The notes: generated by a model from the letters alone, not told the origin. A stretch of 64,000 bases of DNA from Paenibacillus sp. FSL R5-0345 (GCF_000758585.1 NZ_CP009281.1:5022001-5086000), one strand, 5' to 3'; numbered from the stretch's first letter, positions 24,413 to 33,838 are shown. Program-made: numbers and translations.

Positions 24413-25195
24413 TTAAGACTTCACATGCTTTTGCATTTGCTGAATCGCAGATTTCTCTAGGCGTGAGACCTGTGCCTGTGAGATACCAATCTCATCTGCG
24501 ACCTCCATTTGAGTCTTTCCTTCGAAAAACCGCATGGATAAAATTCGTTTCTCCCGCTGACCTAGCTTTCGCATCGCTTCACGTAAGGCGATTTCTTCGA
24601 TCCACGACACATCCTTATTCTTATCATCGCTAATCTGGTCCATTACATAAATAGGATCGCCACCGTCATGATAGATCGGTTCGAATAAGGACACTGGATC
24701 CTGAATAGCATCAAGGGCAAACACTACATCTTCCTTCGGTACACCAAGCGCTTCAGAAATTTCGAATATCGTCGGTTCCCGCGAATTCTGATTGGTCAGA
24801 CTATCGCGTACCTGCAGCGCCTTGTAAGCAATGTCTCTGAGTGAACGCGATACTCGTATTGGGTTGTTATCACGCAAGTAGCGGCGGATCTCACCAATAA
24901 TCATCGGAACCGCATATGTGGAGAACTTAACGTTTTGTGATAAATCGAAATTATCGATGGCTTTCATCAGACCGATGCAGCCCACCTGAAACAAATCGTC
25001 AACAAATTCTCCCCTGTTATTAAACCTCTGGATAACACTTAGAACGAGCCTAAGATTACCATTTACCAATTTCTCTCTGGCGGATCGCTCGCCCTGCTGC
25101 TGCAGCGAAGTGAACAGTTGCCGCATTTCCACGTTCGTTAGAACAGGCAGCTTAGCAGTATCCACACCGCAAATCTCGACTTTATTTCGGGTCAT
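24413..25195 (-). CDS. sigG: RNA polymerase sigma-G, late forespore
   Basis: Directs late forespore transcription. The 260-residue protein starts MTRNKVEICGVDTAKLPVL, the characteristic sigma-G N-terminus, with region 2 (FVDDLFQVGCIGLMKAIDNFD) near 70-90 and a region 4 helix-turn-helix (TQMEVADEIGISQAQVSRLEKSA) at the end. GGGAGG precedes the ATG. It lies 78 bases behind sigE, so it can be read through from spoIIGA but may also have its own forespore promoter. Confidence 0.97.
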   Translation of the reverse strand: MTRNKVEICGVDTAKLPVLTNVEMRQLFTSLQQQGERSAREKLVNGNLRLVLSVIQRFNNRGEFVDDLFQVGCIGLMKAIDNFDLSQNVKFSTYAVPMIIGEIRRYLRDNNPIRVSRSLRDIAYKALQVRDSLTNQNSREPTIFEISEALGVPKEDVVFALDAIQDPVSLFEPIYHDGGDPIYVMDQISDDKNKDVSWIEEIALREAMRKLGQREKRILSMRFFEGKTQMEVADEIGISQAQVSRLEKSAIQQMQKHVKS

Positions 25196-25230
25196 GATGA
25201 TTTACCTCCCAAGGAGAAACATTACTGTAC

Positions 25231-25258
25231 ATTATCTCCCGGGCTGGCCATTTTATTC
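25231..25258 (-). promoter_or_regulatory. Candidate forespore (sigma-F/G-like) promoter of sigG
   Basis: On the minus strand GGAGATAAT fits the sigma-F -10 pattern GGnRAnAnT, with GAATA 14 bases upstream as a poor -35. The spacing is shorter than the usual 15-16, so this is a weak candidate. Confidence 0.3.
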
Positions 25259-25273
25259 CTTGCTAATTTCACC

Positions 25274-25993
25274 CTACACCATCTTGTTAAACTCCTTACG
25301 TAGCCGCTTAATAATTCGTTTCTCCAGACGAGAAATGTAAGATTGGGAAATACCAAGCAGATCCGCCACATCTTTTTGTGTCTTTTCTTCGCCTCCACGC
25401 AGTCCGAATCGCAGCTCCATAATGAGTCTTTCTCGTTCGCTCAGCTTTTCCAGCGCCTTCTGCAGCAGCTTGCGATCGACCTGTTCTTCAATGTTTCGGT
25501 AAATGGTATCATTTTCAGTTCCTAATACGTCTGAGAGCAGCAGCTCATTACCATCCCAATCAATATTAAGAGGTTCATCAAAAGAAACCTCACTCCGTGT
25601 CTTACTATTACGCCGCAAATACATCAAAATTTCATTCTCTATGCAGCGAGATGCATACGTAGCTAGTTTTATTTTTTTCTCGGGATCAAATGTGTTCACC
25701 GCCTTGATTAATCCGATAGCCCCTATCGAAACCAGGTCTTCAATATTGATTCCGGTATTCTCAAATTTGCGAGCGATATATACTACGAGGCGCAGGTTAC
25801 GCTCAATCAGCATCGCACGAACAGCTGCATCACCGCTGGATAGCCGCTGAAGCAGATACTCTTCTTCTTCCCGTGTCAGCGGTGGAGGAAGAGCCTCGCT
25901 CCCGCCAATATAATAGATTTCCTGACTCTTCAGCCCCAGTAGAAACAGCATGCGGTAATATTGCAGCTGCAGAGCAATTTTCCATTTGATCAT
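25274..25993 (-). CDS. sigE: RNA polymerase sigma-E precursor, early mother cell
   Basis: Directs early mother-cell transcription after removal of its pro-sequence by SpoIIGA. The ATG at 25993 has GGAGGAGG upstream and gives 239 residues. The N-terminal pro-region (MIKWKIALQLQYYRMLFLLGLKS) precedes the conserved cleavage area EIYYIGGSEALPPPL. Region 2 (INIEDLVSIGAIGLIKAVNTFD) and region 4 (TQKDVADLLGISQSYISRLEKR) are intact. It is 94 bases downstream of spoIIGA in the classical spoIIG operon. Confidence 0.97.
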   Translation of the reverse strand: MIKWKIALQLQYYRMLFLLGLKSQEIYYIGGSEALPPPLTREEEEYLLQRLSSGDAAVRAMLIERNLRLVVYIARKFENTGINIEDLVSIGAIGLIKAVNTFDPEKKIKLATYASRCIENEILMYLRRNSKTRSEVSFDEPLNIDWDGNELLLSDVLGTENDTIYRNIEEQVDRKLLQKALEKLSERERLIMELRFGLRGGEEKTQKDVADLLGISQSYISRLEKRIIKRLRKEFNKMV

Positions 25994-26087
25994 TATTGTT
26001 CCTCCTCCAAGAAGTACACGGTTCGCATATGAAGCTTTCAATTCCCGCTTTCAGCCCTCAAAAGTTTAGCTCAGCTAGATTTTAAGA

Positions 26088-27044
26088 TTAGGAAGGTAGT
26101 GCTGCATCAGTAGTGCTCTCTCTTTGAGTTAAATCCGGATGAATGATCGCCCGATAGGCCCCATCTCCAGACAGTGTCCCGCCATCCAGCCCAATTAAAA
26201 CTCTTTTACTATAAAAGGTATCTTCACCAAGCTTTATTGTCACAAGGTCCGGCTTCAGTGCGAGCATAAATGATGACCCTCGGTTAATCCCCCTATAAGG
26301 TACTAGCCGCATCCTATCCTGCCAAGCGAACGACTGCCCGTCCGTTTCTAGCAAAAGTCTGTCCGCACCATCCTGAGTGAGTCTCCCTTTCCATGTAGCA
26401 GGCAGATGCCCCTCCCATAGCGTCGATTCCATCACCATCACCGGAATGCGAGTCAAAGGGTCACAGAGCCGGTTACCTGTGTCTAACAGGCCAGGACAGG
26501 AAACACTTACCCCATCAATTTCAACAACCACCTCACCGATATAGGTTTCAAGCTGCTCCCTTCTGATTCGTGAAGATTGCACTGCCTTGAAGCAGATTAA
26601 CACCAGGGGAAATACCGCAATGACAAACCAGAAGCCGATCTTTAAGCCGTAAGCATGCCCTCCTGAAGCGGTGAACATAATACCATTCCAAATCTCGCTG
26701 GAGCTCTGCAACAAATAGTGAATACCAACGATCCCACCCGCAGCTGCAAAATTGATAATATAGAAAGCTCCCATAGTGCGAAGGTAGCTTTGCAGACTCC
26801 CAAAACCAAAGGCAATCCATAGCATAACCACCGACAATCCAAACTTAATAAGGAAGGTATACATGAAAGACAGTTCCGGTACAAACATCATCACCACATA
26901 CAGTGCGCCAACAAGTGCTGAGAGGATTAAACGCCACCATGAGATTCTCAGCTTAACCATCCAGCCTGTCAGCCACAAAAGAATTCCGTCGATCACTAGA
27001 TTGGCGGCGAATATCAAGTCAATATAAACAACCAGTGCATTCAC
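26088..27044 (-). CDS. spoIIGA: Sporulation sigma-E factor-processing peptidase
   Basis: Septal membrane aspartic protease that cleaves pro-sigma-E in response to the forespore signal SpoIIR. Five hydrophobic segments occupy the first 155 residues. The cytoplasmic protease domain carries the DTGN active-site motif (GLLDTGNRLCDPLT, Asp about residue 188) and RLVPYRGI. The frame runs up to 27158, but the family begins at VVYIDLIFAANLVIDG, so I take the GTG at 27044 (318 residues); no clear ribosome site supports it, and the true start may be a few codons away. Confidence 0.93.
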   Translation of the reverse strand: MNALVVYIDLIFAANLVIDGILLWLTGWMVKLRISWWRLILSALVGALYVVMMFVPELSFMYTFLIKFGLSVVMLWIAFGFGSLQSYLRTMGAFYIINFAAAGGIVGIHYLLQSSSEIWNGIMFTASGGHAYGLKIGFWFVIAVFPLVLICFKAVQSSRIRREQLETYIGEVVVEIDGVSVSCPGLLDTGNRLCDPLTRIPVMVMESTLWEGHLPATWKGRLTQDGADRLLLETDGQSFAWQDRMRLVPYRGINRGSSFMLALKPDLVTIKLGEDTFYSKRVLIGLDGGTLSGDGAYRAIIHPDLTQRESTTDAALPS

Positions 27045-27111
27045 CTGCTTAATGGCGGAATCTATCCTGTAGCCAAAATGGATCAGGCTCTGTTTTTTGG
27101 ACGATATGATT

Positions 27112-27144
27112 AGTATAGAAAGTCTCGCATTCAAAGTCTGTCTA
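27112..27144 (-). promoter_or_regulatory. Candidate spoIIG promoter with long spacer
   Basis: On the minus strand TAGACA (27144-27139) and TATACT (27117-27112) are 21 bases apart. The Bacillus subtilis spoIIG promoter is known for a similarly long (22-bp) spacer and Spo0A activation. A TGTCGAG sequence, one base from a 0A box, lies upstream at 27173-27179 on the plus strand. The rest of 27145-27419 shows no gene. Confidence 0.45.
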
Positions 27145-27420
27145 AACTTGGGGGGCATTCTTGCGGTTTTTTTGTCGAGTTATAGCGCGTGAGGATTTAT
27201 TCCTTCTTTATGGAAATTCTTTAAAACTGCAAATATATAGCTTTATCCTTACTTTTGGCTAGAAATCATTTTCTGGTGCAAGAAAAGCTGCAGATTGGCA
27301 GGATTCGCCACCGGACGGCGCTTGGCGGTTTCCAGTTATCGTTAACGTTTAGCCAACCATGAACATCTGTGAGCCACACCATGCTGTTGACTCTCTTGAT
27401 CGATCCTTACTTACATGTAT

Positions 27421-27469
27421 GCAAAAAACACCGTACCGCCATAGCTAATCAGCTAAGCGATACGGTGTT
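27421..27469 (-). terminator. Terminator after ftsZ
   Basis: On the minus strand AACACCGTA and TTAGCT pair with AGCTA and TACGGTGTT in a branched stem, followed by TTTTTTG. It ends the ftsA-ftsZ unit ahead of spoIIGA. Confidence 0.87.
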
Positions 27470-27494
27470 CTCGTATAATCTTAATACTTTTTAA

Positions 27495-28616
27495 TTAATC
27501 GTTGTTGCCCCGAGTCCGATTACGCAGGAACGTCGGAATATCGAGCTGATCAGAAGAACTCTGATTGCCGAAAGGACGTAAATTAGCTGAACTCTTATCC
27601 GGTGCTGCCGCAGGCTCGTTATTCGTCGAGACTGGACGACGTCCTGGAGTTTCAGGCGATGGTTTATGTTCAAAGCCAGTAGCAATTACTGTTACTTTGA
27701 TATCATCCTTCAGGCCTTCATCAATAATCGCACCAAAGATCATATTCACTTCAGGATCAGACGCGGATGTAACGATCTCAGCCGCTTCATTAACTTCATA
27801 TAGAGAGAGGTTGGATCCTCCCGTAATGTTCATGATTACGCCGCGGGCGCCTTCAATAGACGTTTCCAAGAGTGGGCTCATAATGGCTTTACGTGCTGCT
27901 TCAGACGCACGGTTCTCACCATTTGCAATACCAATACCCATAAGCGCTGAACCGCGCTCTGTCATAATCGTCTTTACATCCGCAAAGTCAAGGTTAATCA
28001 GACCAGGAACCTTAATTAGGTCAGAGATACCTTGAACAGCCTGCCGGAGAACATTATCTGCTTCACGGAAAGCTTCCAACATCGGTGTTTTCTTATCAAC
28101 GATCTCAAGCAAACGGTCATTTGGAATGACGATTAGCGTATCGACTTTTTCTTTCAAAGCTTCGATTCCAAGCATTGCCTGATTATATCGTTTTCTTCCT
28201 TCAAAAGTGAACGGGCGAGTAACTACACCCACAGTCAAGGCTCCACACTCTCTAGCAATTTCAGCTATAACTGGTGCTGCACCTGTTCCAGTACCGCCAC
28301 CCATCCCTGCAGTAACAAACACCATATCTGCGCCCTTAAGGGTATTAGAGATTAAGTCACGGGATTCTTCCGCTGCCTTCTTACCGACTTCAGGATTAGC
28401 TCCTGCACCCAACCCGCGGGTCAGCTTGTCCCCGATTTGCAGCTTGTGCTCCGATTTGGCCATATGCAACGCTTGGGCGTCTGTATTAACCGTAATAAAT
28501 TCTACACCCTGAACGCCATTTTCAATCATCCGGTTGACAGCATTACTACCGCCGCCGCCCACGCCGATGACTTTTATTTGCGCCAAGCTCTCCATTTCAA
28601 AATCAAATTCTAACAT
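27495..28616 (-). CDS. ftsZ: Cell-division GTPase FtsZ
   Basis: Tubulin-like protein that forms the Z ring. The GTP-binding signature GGGTGTGAAPVIAE lies near residue 105, the N-terminal glycine loop is VIGVGGGGSNAVNRM, and the T7 catalytic loop is NLDFADVKTIM. The C-terminal peptide DIPTFLRNR, which binds FtsA and SepF, is intact after a polar linker. The ATG at 28616 follows GGGGGAG at ten bases; an upstream ATG at 28637 has no support. The partners ftsA and sepF flank it on either side. Confidence 0.98.
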   Translation of the reverse strand: MLEFDFEMESLAQIKVIGVGGGGSNAVNRMIENGVQGVEFITVNTDAQALHMAKSEHKLQIGDKLTRGLGAGANPEVGKKAAEESRDLISNTLKGADMVFVTAGMGGGTGTGAAPVIAEIARECGALTVGVVTRPFTFEGRKRYNQAMLGIEALKEKVDTLIVIPNDRLLEIVDKKTPMLEAFREADNVLRQAVQGISDLIKVPGLINLDFADVKTIMTERGSALMGIGIANGENRASEAARKAIMSPLLETSIEGARGVIMNITGGSNLSLYEVNEAAEIVTSASDPEVNMIFGAIIDEGLKDDIKVTVIATGFEHKPSPETPGRRPVSTNNEPAAAPDKSSANLRPFGNQSSSDQLDIPTFLRNRTRGNND

Positions 28617-28677
28617 ATTGTTCCATCTCCCCCTCAATGTGCTTGGATGGCCAGTCCAAGTATATCTGGACTTACAC

Positions 28678-29940
28678 TTATATAAACTCGCTGAACATGT
28701 TCTTTAGACGCTCGACAAACCCGGTCTTATGAACCGTTTCCTGATTTGGAGCAGCGTTCTGCTTACTCCGGTTGACCGTCTTTTTGTTGCTGCTTCCGCC
28801 ACTACTTCTTCCACGGAAGCTACGGACAACATTATGCAGGATACCGACACCTCCGGTAAACCCAGGGTCCCGCACACCGATATAATCCGGTACAGCGATG
28901 CGTACAGATGCGGCCAGCTCAGTCTGAGCCGCTTTTAATACGCCAGGCATCGAGACAGTTCCACCCGTTAGTATATAACCTCCAGGCAGTTCACTGTAAC
29001 CAAGCCGTTTCACTTCCTGTTTAATCAGATGGAAGATTTCTTGCACCCGTGGCTCGATAATTGCCGCTAAATCCTCTTGGTTAAATTCCTTCTCCACGTT
29101 ACTGCCAATGCGCAGCACTTTGAAGACAACGTCAGAAGCTGCATCGTCAATCCATGCGCAACCATACTTCAGCTTTACTTTCTCCGCTTGATCAGTAAGT
29201 GTACGTAGTCCGTATGCAATGTCATTAGTTACAAATTCTCCTCCGATCGGAATCGTGGAGGTTGCACAAAGGGAACTTTCTTCGTATATGGCGATCGTTG
29301 TCGACCCGGCACCGATATCAACCAGAACAGATCCCATCGATTTCTCGTCCTTGGATAGCGCCAATCCACCAGCTCCAAGAGACATCAGCACAAGATCCTT
29401 CACTTTCAGTCCTGATTTCTCAACACAGCGTAGTAGATTATGTATTGGCGTCTTAGCACCCGTAATGATGGTTGCGTCAACTTCAAGACGAACGCCAATC
29501 ATCCCGCGCGGGTCCTGAATACCTTCGAGACCATCGACGATAAATTGTTTAGGAACAACATCAATCACTTCTCGCTCCGGAGGCATTGCGATGACTTCCG
29601 CAGCTTTAATAACGCGATCGATATCATCCTCACCGATTTCACGATCCTCATTCTGAACGGCCACGACACCGTGGCTGGATTGCAGGCCAATATGATTACC
29701 GGAAATGCCTACATAAACCTCTGATATTTGAATACCCACCATTTGCTCTGCATGATCTATAGCACTTTTGATCGATTGCACAGTTTGGTCGATATCTACA
29801 ATCGCGCCTTTACGTATTCCTTCCGAATCAGCAGATCCAACGCCAATAATATTAAAGGTTCCATTGGTAACTTCCCCAATTATTGCCCGAACTTTGGATG
29901 TACCGATGTCCAAACTAACAATGATGTCATTGTTGCTCAA
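28678..29940 (-). CDS. ftsA: Cell-division actin-like protein FtsA
   Basis: Tethers FtsZ to the membrane. The actin-fold phosphate loops are present (IVSLDIGTSKVRAIIG at the start and VLVDIGAGSTTIAIYEE near residue 200), as is the FtsA-specific 1C/SHS2 region near 85-165. The C-terminal amphipathic anchor GFVERLKNMFSEFI is clear. Translation starts with TTG at 29940 behind AGGAGG; no in-frame ATG is nearby. It is 61 bases upstream of ftsZ. Confidence 0.97.
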   Translation of the reverse strand: MSNNDIIVSLDIGTSKVRAIIGEVTNGTFNIIGVGSADSEGIRKGAIVDIDQTVQSIKSAIDHAEQMVGIQISEVYVGISGNHIGLQSSHGVVAVQNEDREIGEDDIDRVIKAAEVIAMPPEREVIDVVPKQFIVDGLEGIQDPRGMIGVRLEVDATIITGAKTPIHNLLRCVEKSGLKVKDLVLMSLGAGGLALSKDEKSMGSVLVDIGAGSTTIAIYEESSLCATSTIPIGGEFVTNDIAYGLRTLTDQAEKVKLKYGCAWIDDAASDVVFKVLRIGSNVEKEFNQEDLAAIIEPRVQEIFHLIKQEVKRLGYSELPGGYILTGGTVSMPGVLKAAQTELAASVRIAVPDYIGVRDPGFTGGVGILHNVVRSFRGRSSGGSSNKKTVNRSKQNAAPNQETVHKTGFVERLKNMFSEFI

Positions 29941-30016
29941 GTCCTATGGCACCTCCTGTTATAATCGAAATAATTTGCATAACCTTATCCCTGTCCCGGG
30001 AAACTTCTCTGTACAT

Positions 30017-30043
30017 ATTCAACATACCTAACCCTTTCCCTCT
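30017..30043 (-). promoter_or_regulatory. Candidate sigma-H promoter of ftsA-ftsZ
   Basis: On the minus strand AGAGGGAAA and GTTGAAT are 11 bases apart. The sigma-H consensus is RnAGGAWWW, 11-12 bases, RnnGAAT, so there is one mismatch in the -35 and none in the -10. Bacillus subtilis ftsAZ has a sigma-H promoter in the same place. The remainder of the AT-rich gap 29941-30294 holds no gene I can see. Confidence 0.55.
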
Positions 30044-30294
30044 TTTTTCTACAAATTTTTTGAACGGAATAATATTCCAACATCCCTTAATGTGAATAGT
30101 TAATCATAATTTTTTATAAGAATGACAAATATCACAAGAAATATAAGCCTTTTTTTGGTTATTTGAACATTTACAACCACATAAAGCATTATATTTCAAA
30201 AAAATCGAAGAAAAAAGAGGGATATAGCTTCTTGCCCGTAAATCCGATTGTAGCATTTTTTTAACTCTATTAGTAGGGACTATTGACCTCTACT

Positions 30295-31065
30295 CTACTC
30301 TTGCACATCTTTTTGCTCATCGCCCTTTTGCTCCTCACTTTCGACCTGAAAAGGAACATACGAGTCGGCTTCCAGCATCGTGATAAGTCCAGGCTCCTTG
30401 GTCTCTATTACCTGATTCAAATAGGACACTTTACTCTTCAATAAAGAGATAGATGTAATCACCTCGAAACGGGATCTTGTATAGAGCTTGATACGGTCTG
30501 GAAATGACAAAGTTGGTGAGGGAACAATCTCAGAAATATCACTTGTCAACTCATTAGCAATACTTCCTAGCGTTTGACATAGGATAGCCTTATTAGGATC
30601 GGCTGGATCCCAGTTAGTTAATATAGGCTTCTCTACAGCAATACCAGTCTCATTAATAGACACCGCTGCCCCACTCGACAGAATCGCCTTTAAGACGCCC
30701 CCCTGTTCCAGTTCATAGGCCACCGCAGGAAATTCTTCAATCTTCACTGTGATTACCCCGGGGAAATCCTTCTTTACGGTCACATTCTTAACCGTCTTAA
30801 GCTCTAACAGAGATTGTTCCACATCCTTCGTAGAAACAGCAAAGAATTGTCCACCTATATGAATTCCACTTTGCGAGAGTAATTCTTCACTAGTAGAATA
30901 CTTGCTTCCCTGAAAATCTATCACTGTAATGTGACTAATAGACGATCTGAAAAAAATCACAGCAAGAAGTGCAGTGAACAATAGCAGCAGGATCGCCGTA
31001 ATTTTACGGCTCATTTTTTTCTTAGGCTTGTCCTCTTTAAGAAGAGGTAATCGGGTTGTTGTCAT
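30295..31065 (-). CDS. divIB: Cell-division protein DivIB/FtsQ
   Basis: Bitopic membrane protein of the division complex with FtsL and DivIC. A short cytoplasmic N-terminus is followed by one transmembrane segment (ITAILLLLFTALLAVIFF, about residues 25-42) and the extracytoplasmic POTRA domain (ITVIDFQGSKYSTSEELLSQSGI). The beta domain and an acidic tail (EEQKGDEQKD) follow. The ATG at 31065 has GGAG eight bases upstream and is preferred over the ATG at 31071. Confidence 0.93.
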   Translation of the reverse strand: MTTTRLPLLKEDKPKKKMSRKITAILLLLFTALLAVIFFRSSISHITVIDFQGSKYSTSEELLSQSGIHIGGQFFAVSTKDVEQSLLELKTVKNVTVKKDFPGVITVKIEEFPAVAYELEQGGVLKAILSSGAAVSINETGIAVEKPILTNWDPADPNKAILCQTLGSIANELTSDISEIVPSPTLSFPDRIKLYTRSRFEVITSISLLKSKVSYLNQVIETKEPGLITMLEADSYVPFQVESEEQKGDEQKDVQE

Positions 31066-31128
31066 TCTCATATCTCCGTAATAAGGCCCTGTCTCCTTCC
31101 TAGCTAGAACTGAAGGAGACAGGGAGCT

Positions 31129-32412
31129 TTAATTGGCCAAATCAAGTGGATCCGGTATGGGTACCTTGCGGCTTATACGCGCGCCAAGCTTCTGAAACAG
31201 CATCTCTATTCCATCATACCCACGGTCAATGTGGTGTGCTTGCTCAACGACTGTAGTCCCTTGTGCAGCAAGACCAGCAATGACCAGAGCAGCACCAGCC
31301 CGCAAATCAGTAGCTTCCACAGTAGCACCATACAATCTCTGAACACCGCGTATAAACGCACGATTCAAGTCGATAGAAATATCAGCGCCCATCCGAGCCA
31401 TTTCTTCAACATGCTTGAATCGTCCCTCAAACACCGTCTCTTTGATTACACTGAAGCCATCGGCAAGAGACAACAGCACCATGACCTGAGATTGCAGATC
31501 TGTTGGGAAAGAAGGATAAGGAGAAGTCACAATTCTCTCAACAGCACGCGGGCGCCCCATACAACTGACATTAATTATATCATTGCACACTGTGATTTGA
31601 ACACCAGCCCGCTTGAGCACATGAATAAGCGAAGTCAGATGCCCCGCGTTGGCATGTGTCAAAGTCACATTCCCCCGTGTAGCCGCCGCCGCAATCATTA
31701 CGGTTCCAGCCACAATCCGGTCAGGTATCACCTCGTACGTACAGGGATACAGGTTCTTAACACCTTGAATCGTAATGGTGTCCGTACCTGCACCTATAAT
31801 CTGAGCACCCATACTATTCAAAAATTGCTGCAAGTCCTGTATCTCCGGCTCTCTCGCTGCCCCCGATATCGTTGTTGTACCCTCTGCCTTTGCGGCAGCC
31901 ATCATAATATTCTCCGTTGCCCCTACACTTGGATAGTCGAGATGAATATCACTCCCTATAAGCTTAGAGCCTCGACAGAATATTCGTCCATTGCTCTCTT
32001 CGATCTCCGCACCAAGCGCCTTAAGCCCTTGTAGATGAAGATCGATTTTACGCTCTCCGATTGCACAGCCCCCTGGCTGATAGATCGTTACCTCTCCAAA
32101 TCTGGATAACAGCGGTCCCATTAGAAAAATAGAAGATCTCATCTGCCGCATTAAATCCTCAGGGATATGAGATGTCCCGACGGCAGACGTATCTATCGTC
32201 ACCGTATCCTCTTGATGCACGCACCTGCAGCCCAGCCGATCTAGGATGTCTAGCATAGTCTCGATGTCCAGCAGCTTCGGCACATTATGCAGTGAGTGAA
32301 CTCCTTCGGCCAGCAGGCTTGCCGCTAGAATCGGCAGCGCCGCATTTTTTGCTCCATGGATACGAATGGTGCCTGACAGGGGATTTCCACCCTCAATCAC
32401 CAATTTGTCCAA
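31129..32412 (-). CDS. murA: UDP-N-acetylglucosamine 1-carboxyvinyltransferase
   Basis: Transfers enolpyruvate from PEP to UDP-GlcNAc, the first committed step of peptidoglycan synthesis and the target of fosfomycin. The catalytic cysteine is C116 in PGGCAIGERKIDLH (fosfomycin-sensitive form), with KNAALPI near the N-terminus. The best start is TTG at 32412 with GGAGG seven bases upstream (427 residues); a further upstream frame lacks support. It lies between murG and divIB, where Bacillus subtilis has murB. Whether the genome carries a second murA cannot be seen. Confidence 0.96.
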   Translation of the reverse strand: MDKLVIEGGNPLSGTIRIHGAKNAALPILAASLLAEGVHSLHNVPKLLDIETMLDILDRLGCRCVHQEDTVTIDTSAVGTSHIPEDLMRQMRSSIFLMGPLLSRFGEVTIYQPGGCAIGERKIDLHLQGLKALGAEIEESNGRIFCRGSKLIGSDIHLDYPSVGATENIMMAAAKAEGTTTISGAAREPEIQDLQQFLNSMGAQIIGAGTDTITIQGVKNLYPCTYEVIPDRIVAGTVMIAAAATRGNVTLTHANAGHLTSLIHVLKRAGVQITVCNDIINVSCMGRPRAVERIVTSPYPSFPTDLQSQVMVLLSLADGFSVIKETVFEGRFKHVEEMARMGADISIDLNRAFIRGVQRLYGATVEATDLRAGAALVIAGLAAQGTTVVEQAHHIDRGYDGIEMLFQKLGARISRKVPIPDPLDLAN

Positions 32413-32486
32413 TGTATCACCTCCGAGATTACCGCTCACCCACCACAAACACTTCCGTTAAAAGCTCATATGAAATGTACAAGTAT

Positions 32487-32580
32487 AAACGTCTTCGGCG
32501 TCCTTTATAAGGACGATAGGCGTTTAAGCGAGAAATATAAGGATAATGTATAACGTGAAACTTATACTTTCTTATATTTC
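32487..32580. repeat. Two-hairpin dispersed repeat, copy 1
   Basis: First hairpin: AAACG ... CGTTT enclosing CGTCCTT-TAT-AAGGACG. Second hairpin: GAAATATAAG ... CTTATATTTC enclosing GTATAA-CGTGAAAC-TTATAC. It is nearly identical to the copies at 46739 and 58992 and lies in the murG-murA gap, antisense to the genes. The rest of the gap (32581-32720) shows only a short palindrome, ATAGGATTATCCTAT, at 32638-32652. Confidence 0.85.
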
Positions 32581-32720
32581 AAGAATATCCTGCACTACAT
32601 CTCAGGTTTGGAAGTGTCCTGGGTGATTGTCACGATTATAGGATTATCCTATGTTCGTTCCTCCAAGTGTGTGACAGAGAGCTGCCAATAAGGAAAACCC
32701 ATATAGAAAAAGAGGATTTC

Positions 32721-33833
32721 TTAAGACTTCTTACCTGTAAGTCTTCGGAGCTCGCTTGTGATCACTGCTGCAGAATCTCTTTTGCCGAGTCGCTTGGAAG
32801 CCGCGGACATCTGCTCACGCACTTCGTCTGCTCCGATGATTTTTTGAACCACCTCATAAAGAGCCGTGCCGTTTAAATCTTTCTCAAGCAGCACCACAGC
32901 AGCACCCTCACGTTCCAGCTGTCTTGCATTCGCTTCCTGATGGTTGTTAGTCACGTTAGGAGAAGGAATGAGTACAGAGGGAATACCCAGCGCTGTAATC
33001 TCAGCGAGAAAAGATGCTCCAGCCCGATTAACGATCAAAGAGGTACAAGCCAACACCTCTGGCATATTATGAACATAAGGAAGGACATGCAACCAGTTTG
33101 GTAAGCTACCCAGCTTTTGACGCAATTCCACCCGGGTCTCTTCAAAATAGGGTTCACCAGTAACATACACATAATGAACACCATTACCCTTACCCACTAA
33201 TGGGGCCATTTCAATCATGGCTCTATTAATAGCCTTAGCTCCCTGGCTGCCTCCAACTACCAAAACTACAGTACTGCCATCCGAAATACCCAGCGATGCG
33301 AATCCTCGTTGCGGACTTGCTGTAGTAACTGTTGTAGCACGTGGGTTACCAGTATAAATCACATGCTTGCTCCCCGGAAAAGAGGACTCTGTGCCTTCAA
33401 AACTTACGGCAACCGTACTCGCATATCGACTCAAAAAGCGATTAGTTAAACCTGGTATAGCATTTTGTTCATGGATCAAAGTAGGAATACCTAACCGGGA
33501 TGCAGCATAAACAACCGGACCACATACATAACCGCCTGTTCCAATCACAACATCTGGCTTGAATTCTCTTAACATCTCTTTGGAAGCCTTAACACCCTTC
33601 AAGAAACGCATCACGGTCTTGACGTTGTCTATGGACAGCTTGCGCCGAAAACCGGTGATGTCAATAGATTTGAAAGGGATATTTTCTTGTGGAACAAGCT
33701 TACTCTCTAAGCCACGCGATCCACCTATATACAGGAAGGTAGATTTGCTATCTTCCAACTCCATTTGCCTAGCAACAGCGAGCGCAGGATAGATATGTCC
33801 ACCCGTGCCTCCGCCGCTTAATACGATACGCAT
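32721..33833 (-). CDS. murG: UDP-GlcNAc:lipid I N-acetylglucosaminyltransferase
   Basis: Adds GlcNAc to lipid I to make lipid II at the inner membrane face. The N-terminal glycine loop SGGGTGGHIYPALA and the donor-site motif VVGGSQGAKAIN near residue 190 are clear, with HEQNAIPGLTNR near 125. The ATG at 33833 follows AGGTG; an in-frame GTG nine bases upstream is not needed. It follows spoVE after five bases. Confidence 0.97.
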   Translation of the reverse strand: MRIVLSGGGTGGHIYPALAVARQMELEDSKSTFLYIGGSRGLESKLVPQENIPFKSIDITGFRRKLSIDNVKTVMRFLKGVKASKEMLREFKPDVVIGTGGYVCGPVVYAASRLGIPTLIHEQNAIPGLTNRFLSRYASTVAVSFEGTESSFPGSKHVIYTGNPRATTVTTASPQRGFASLGISDGSTVVLVVGGSQGAKAINRAMIEMAPLVGKGNGVHYVYVTGEPYFEETRVELRQKLGSLPNWLHVLPYVHNMPEVLACTSLIVNRAGASFLAEITALGIPSVLIPSPNVTNNHQEANARQLEREGAAVVLLEKDLNGTALYEVVQKIIGADEVREQMSAASKRLGKRDSAAVITSELRRLTGKKS

Positions 33834-33838
33834 CTCTT

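Noticed and set aside
31231..32034. 267-codon plus-strand frame
   Set aside because: Entirely antisense to murA, with no start signal or protein-like features.
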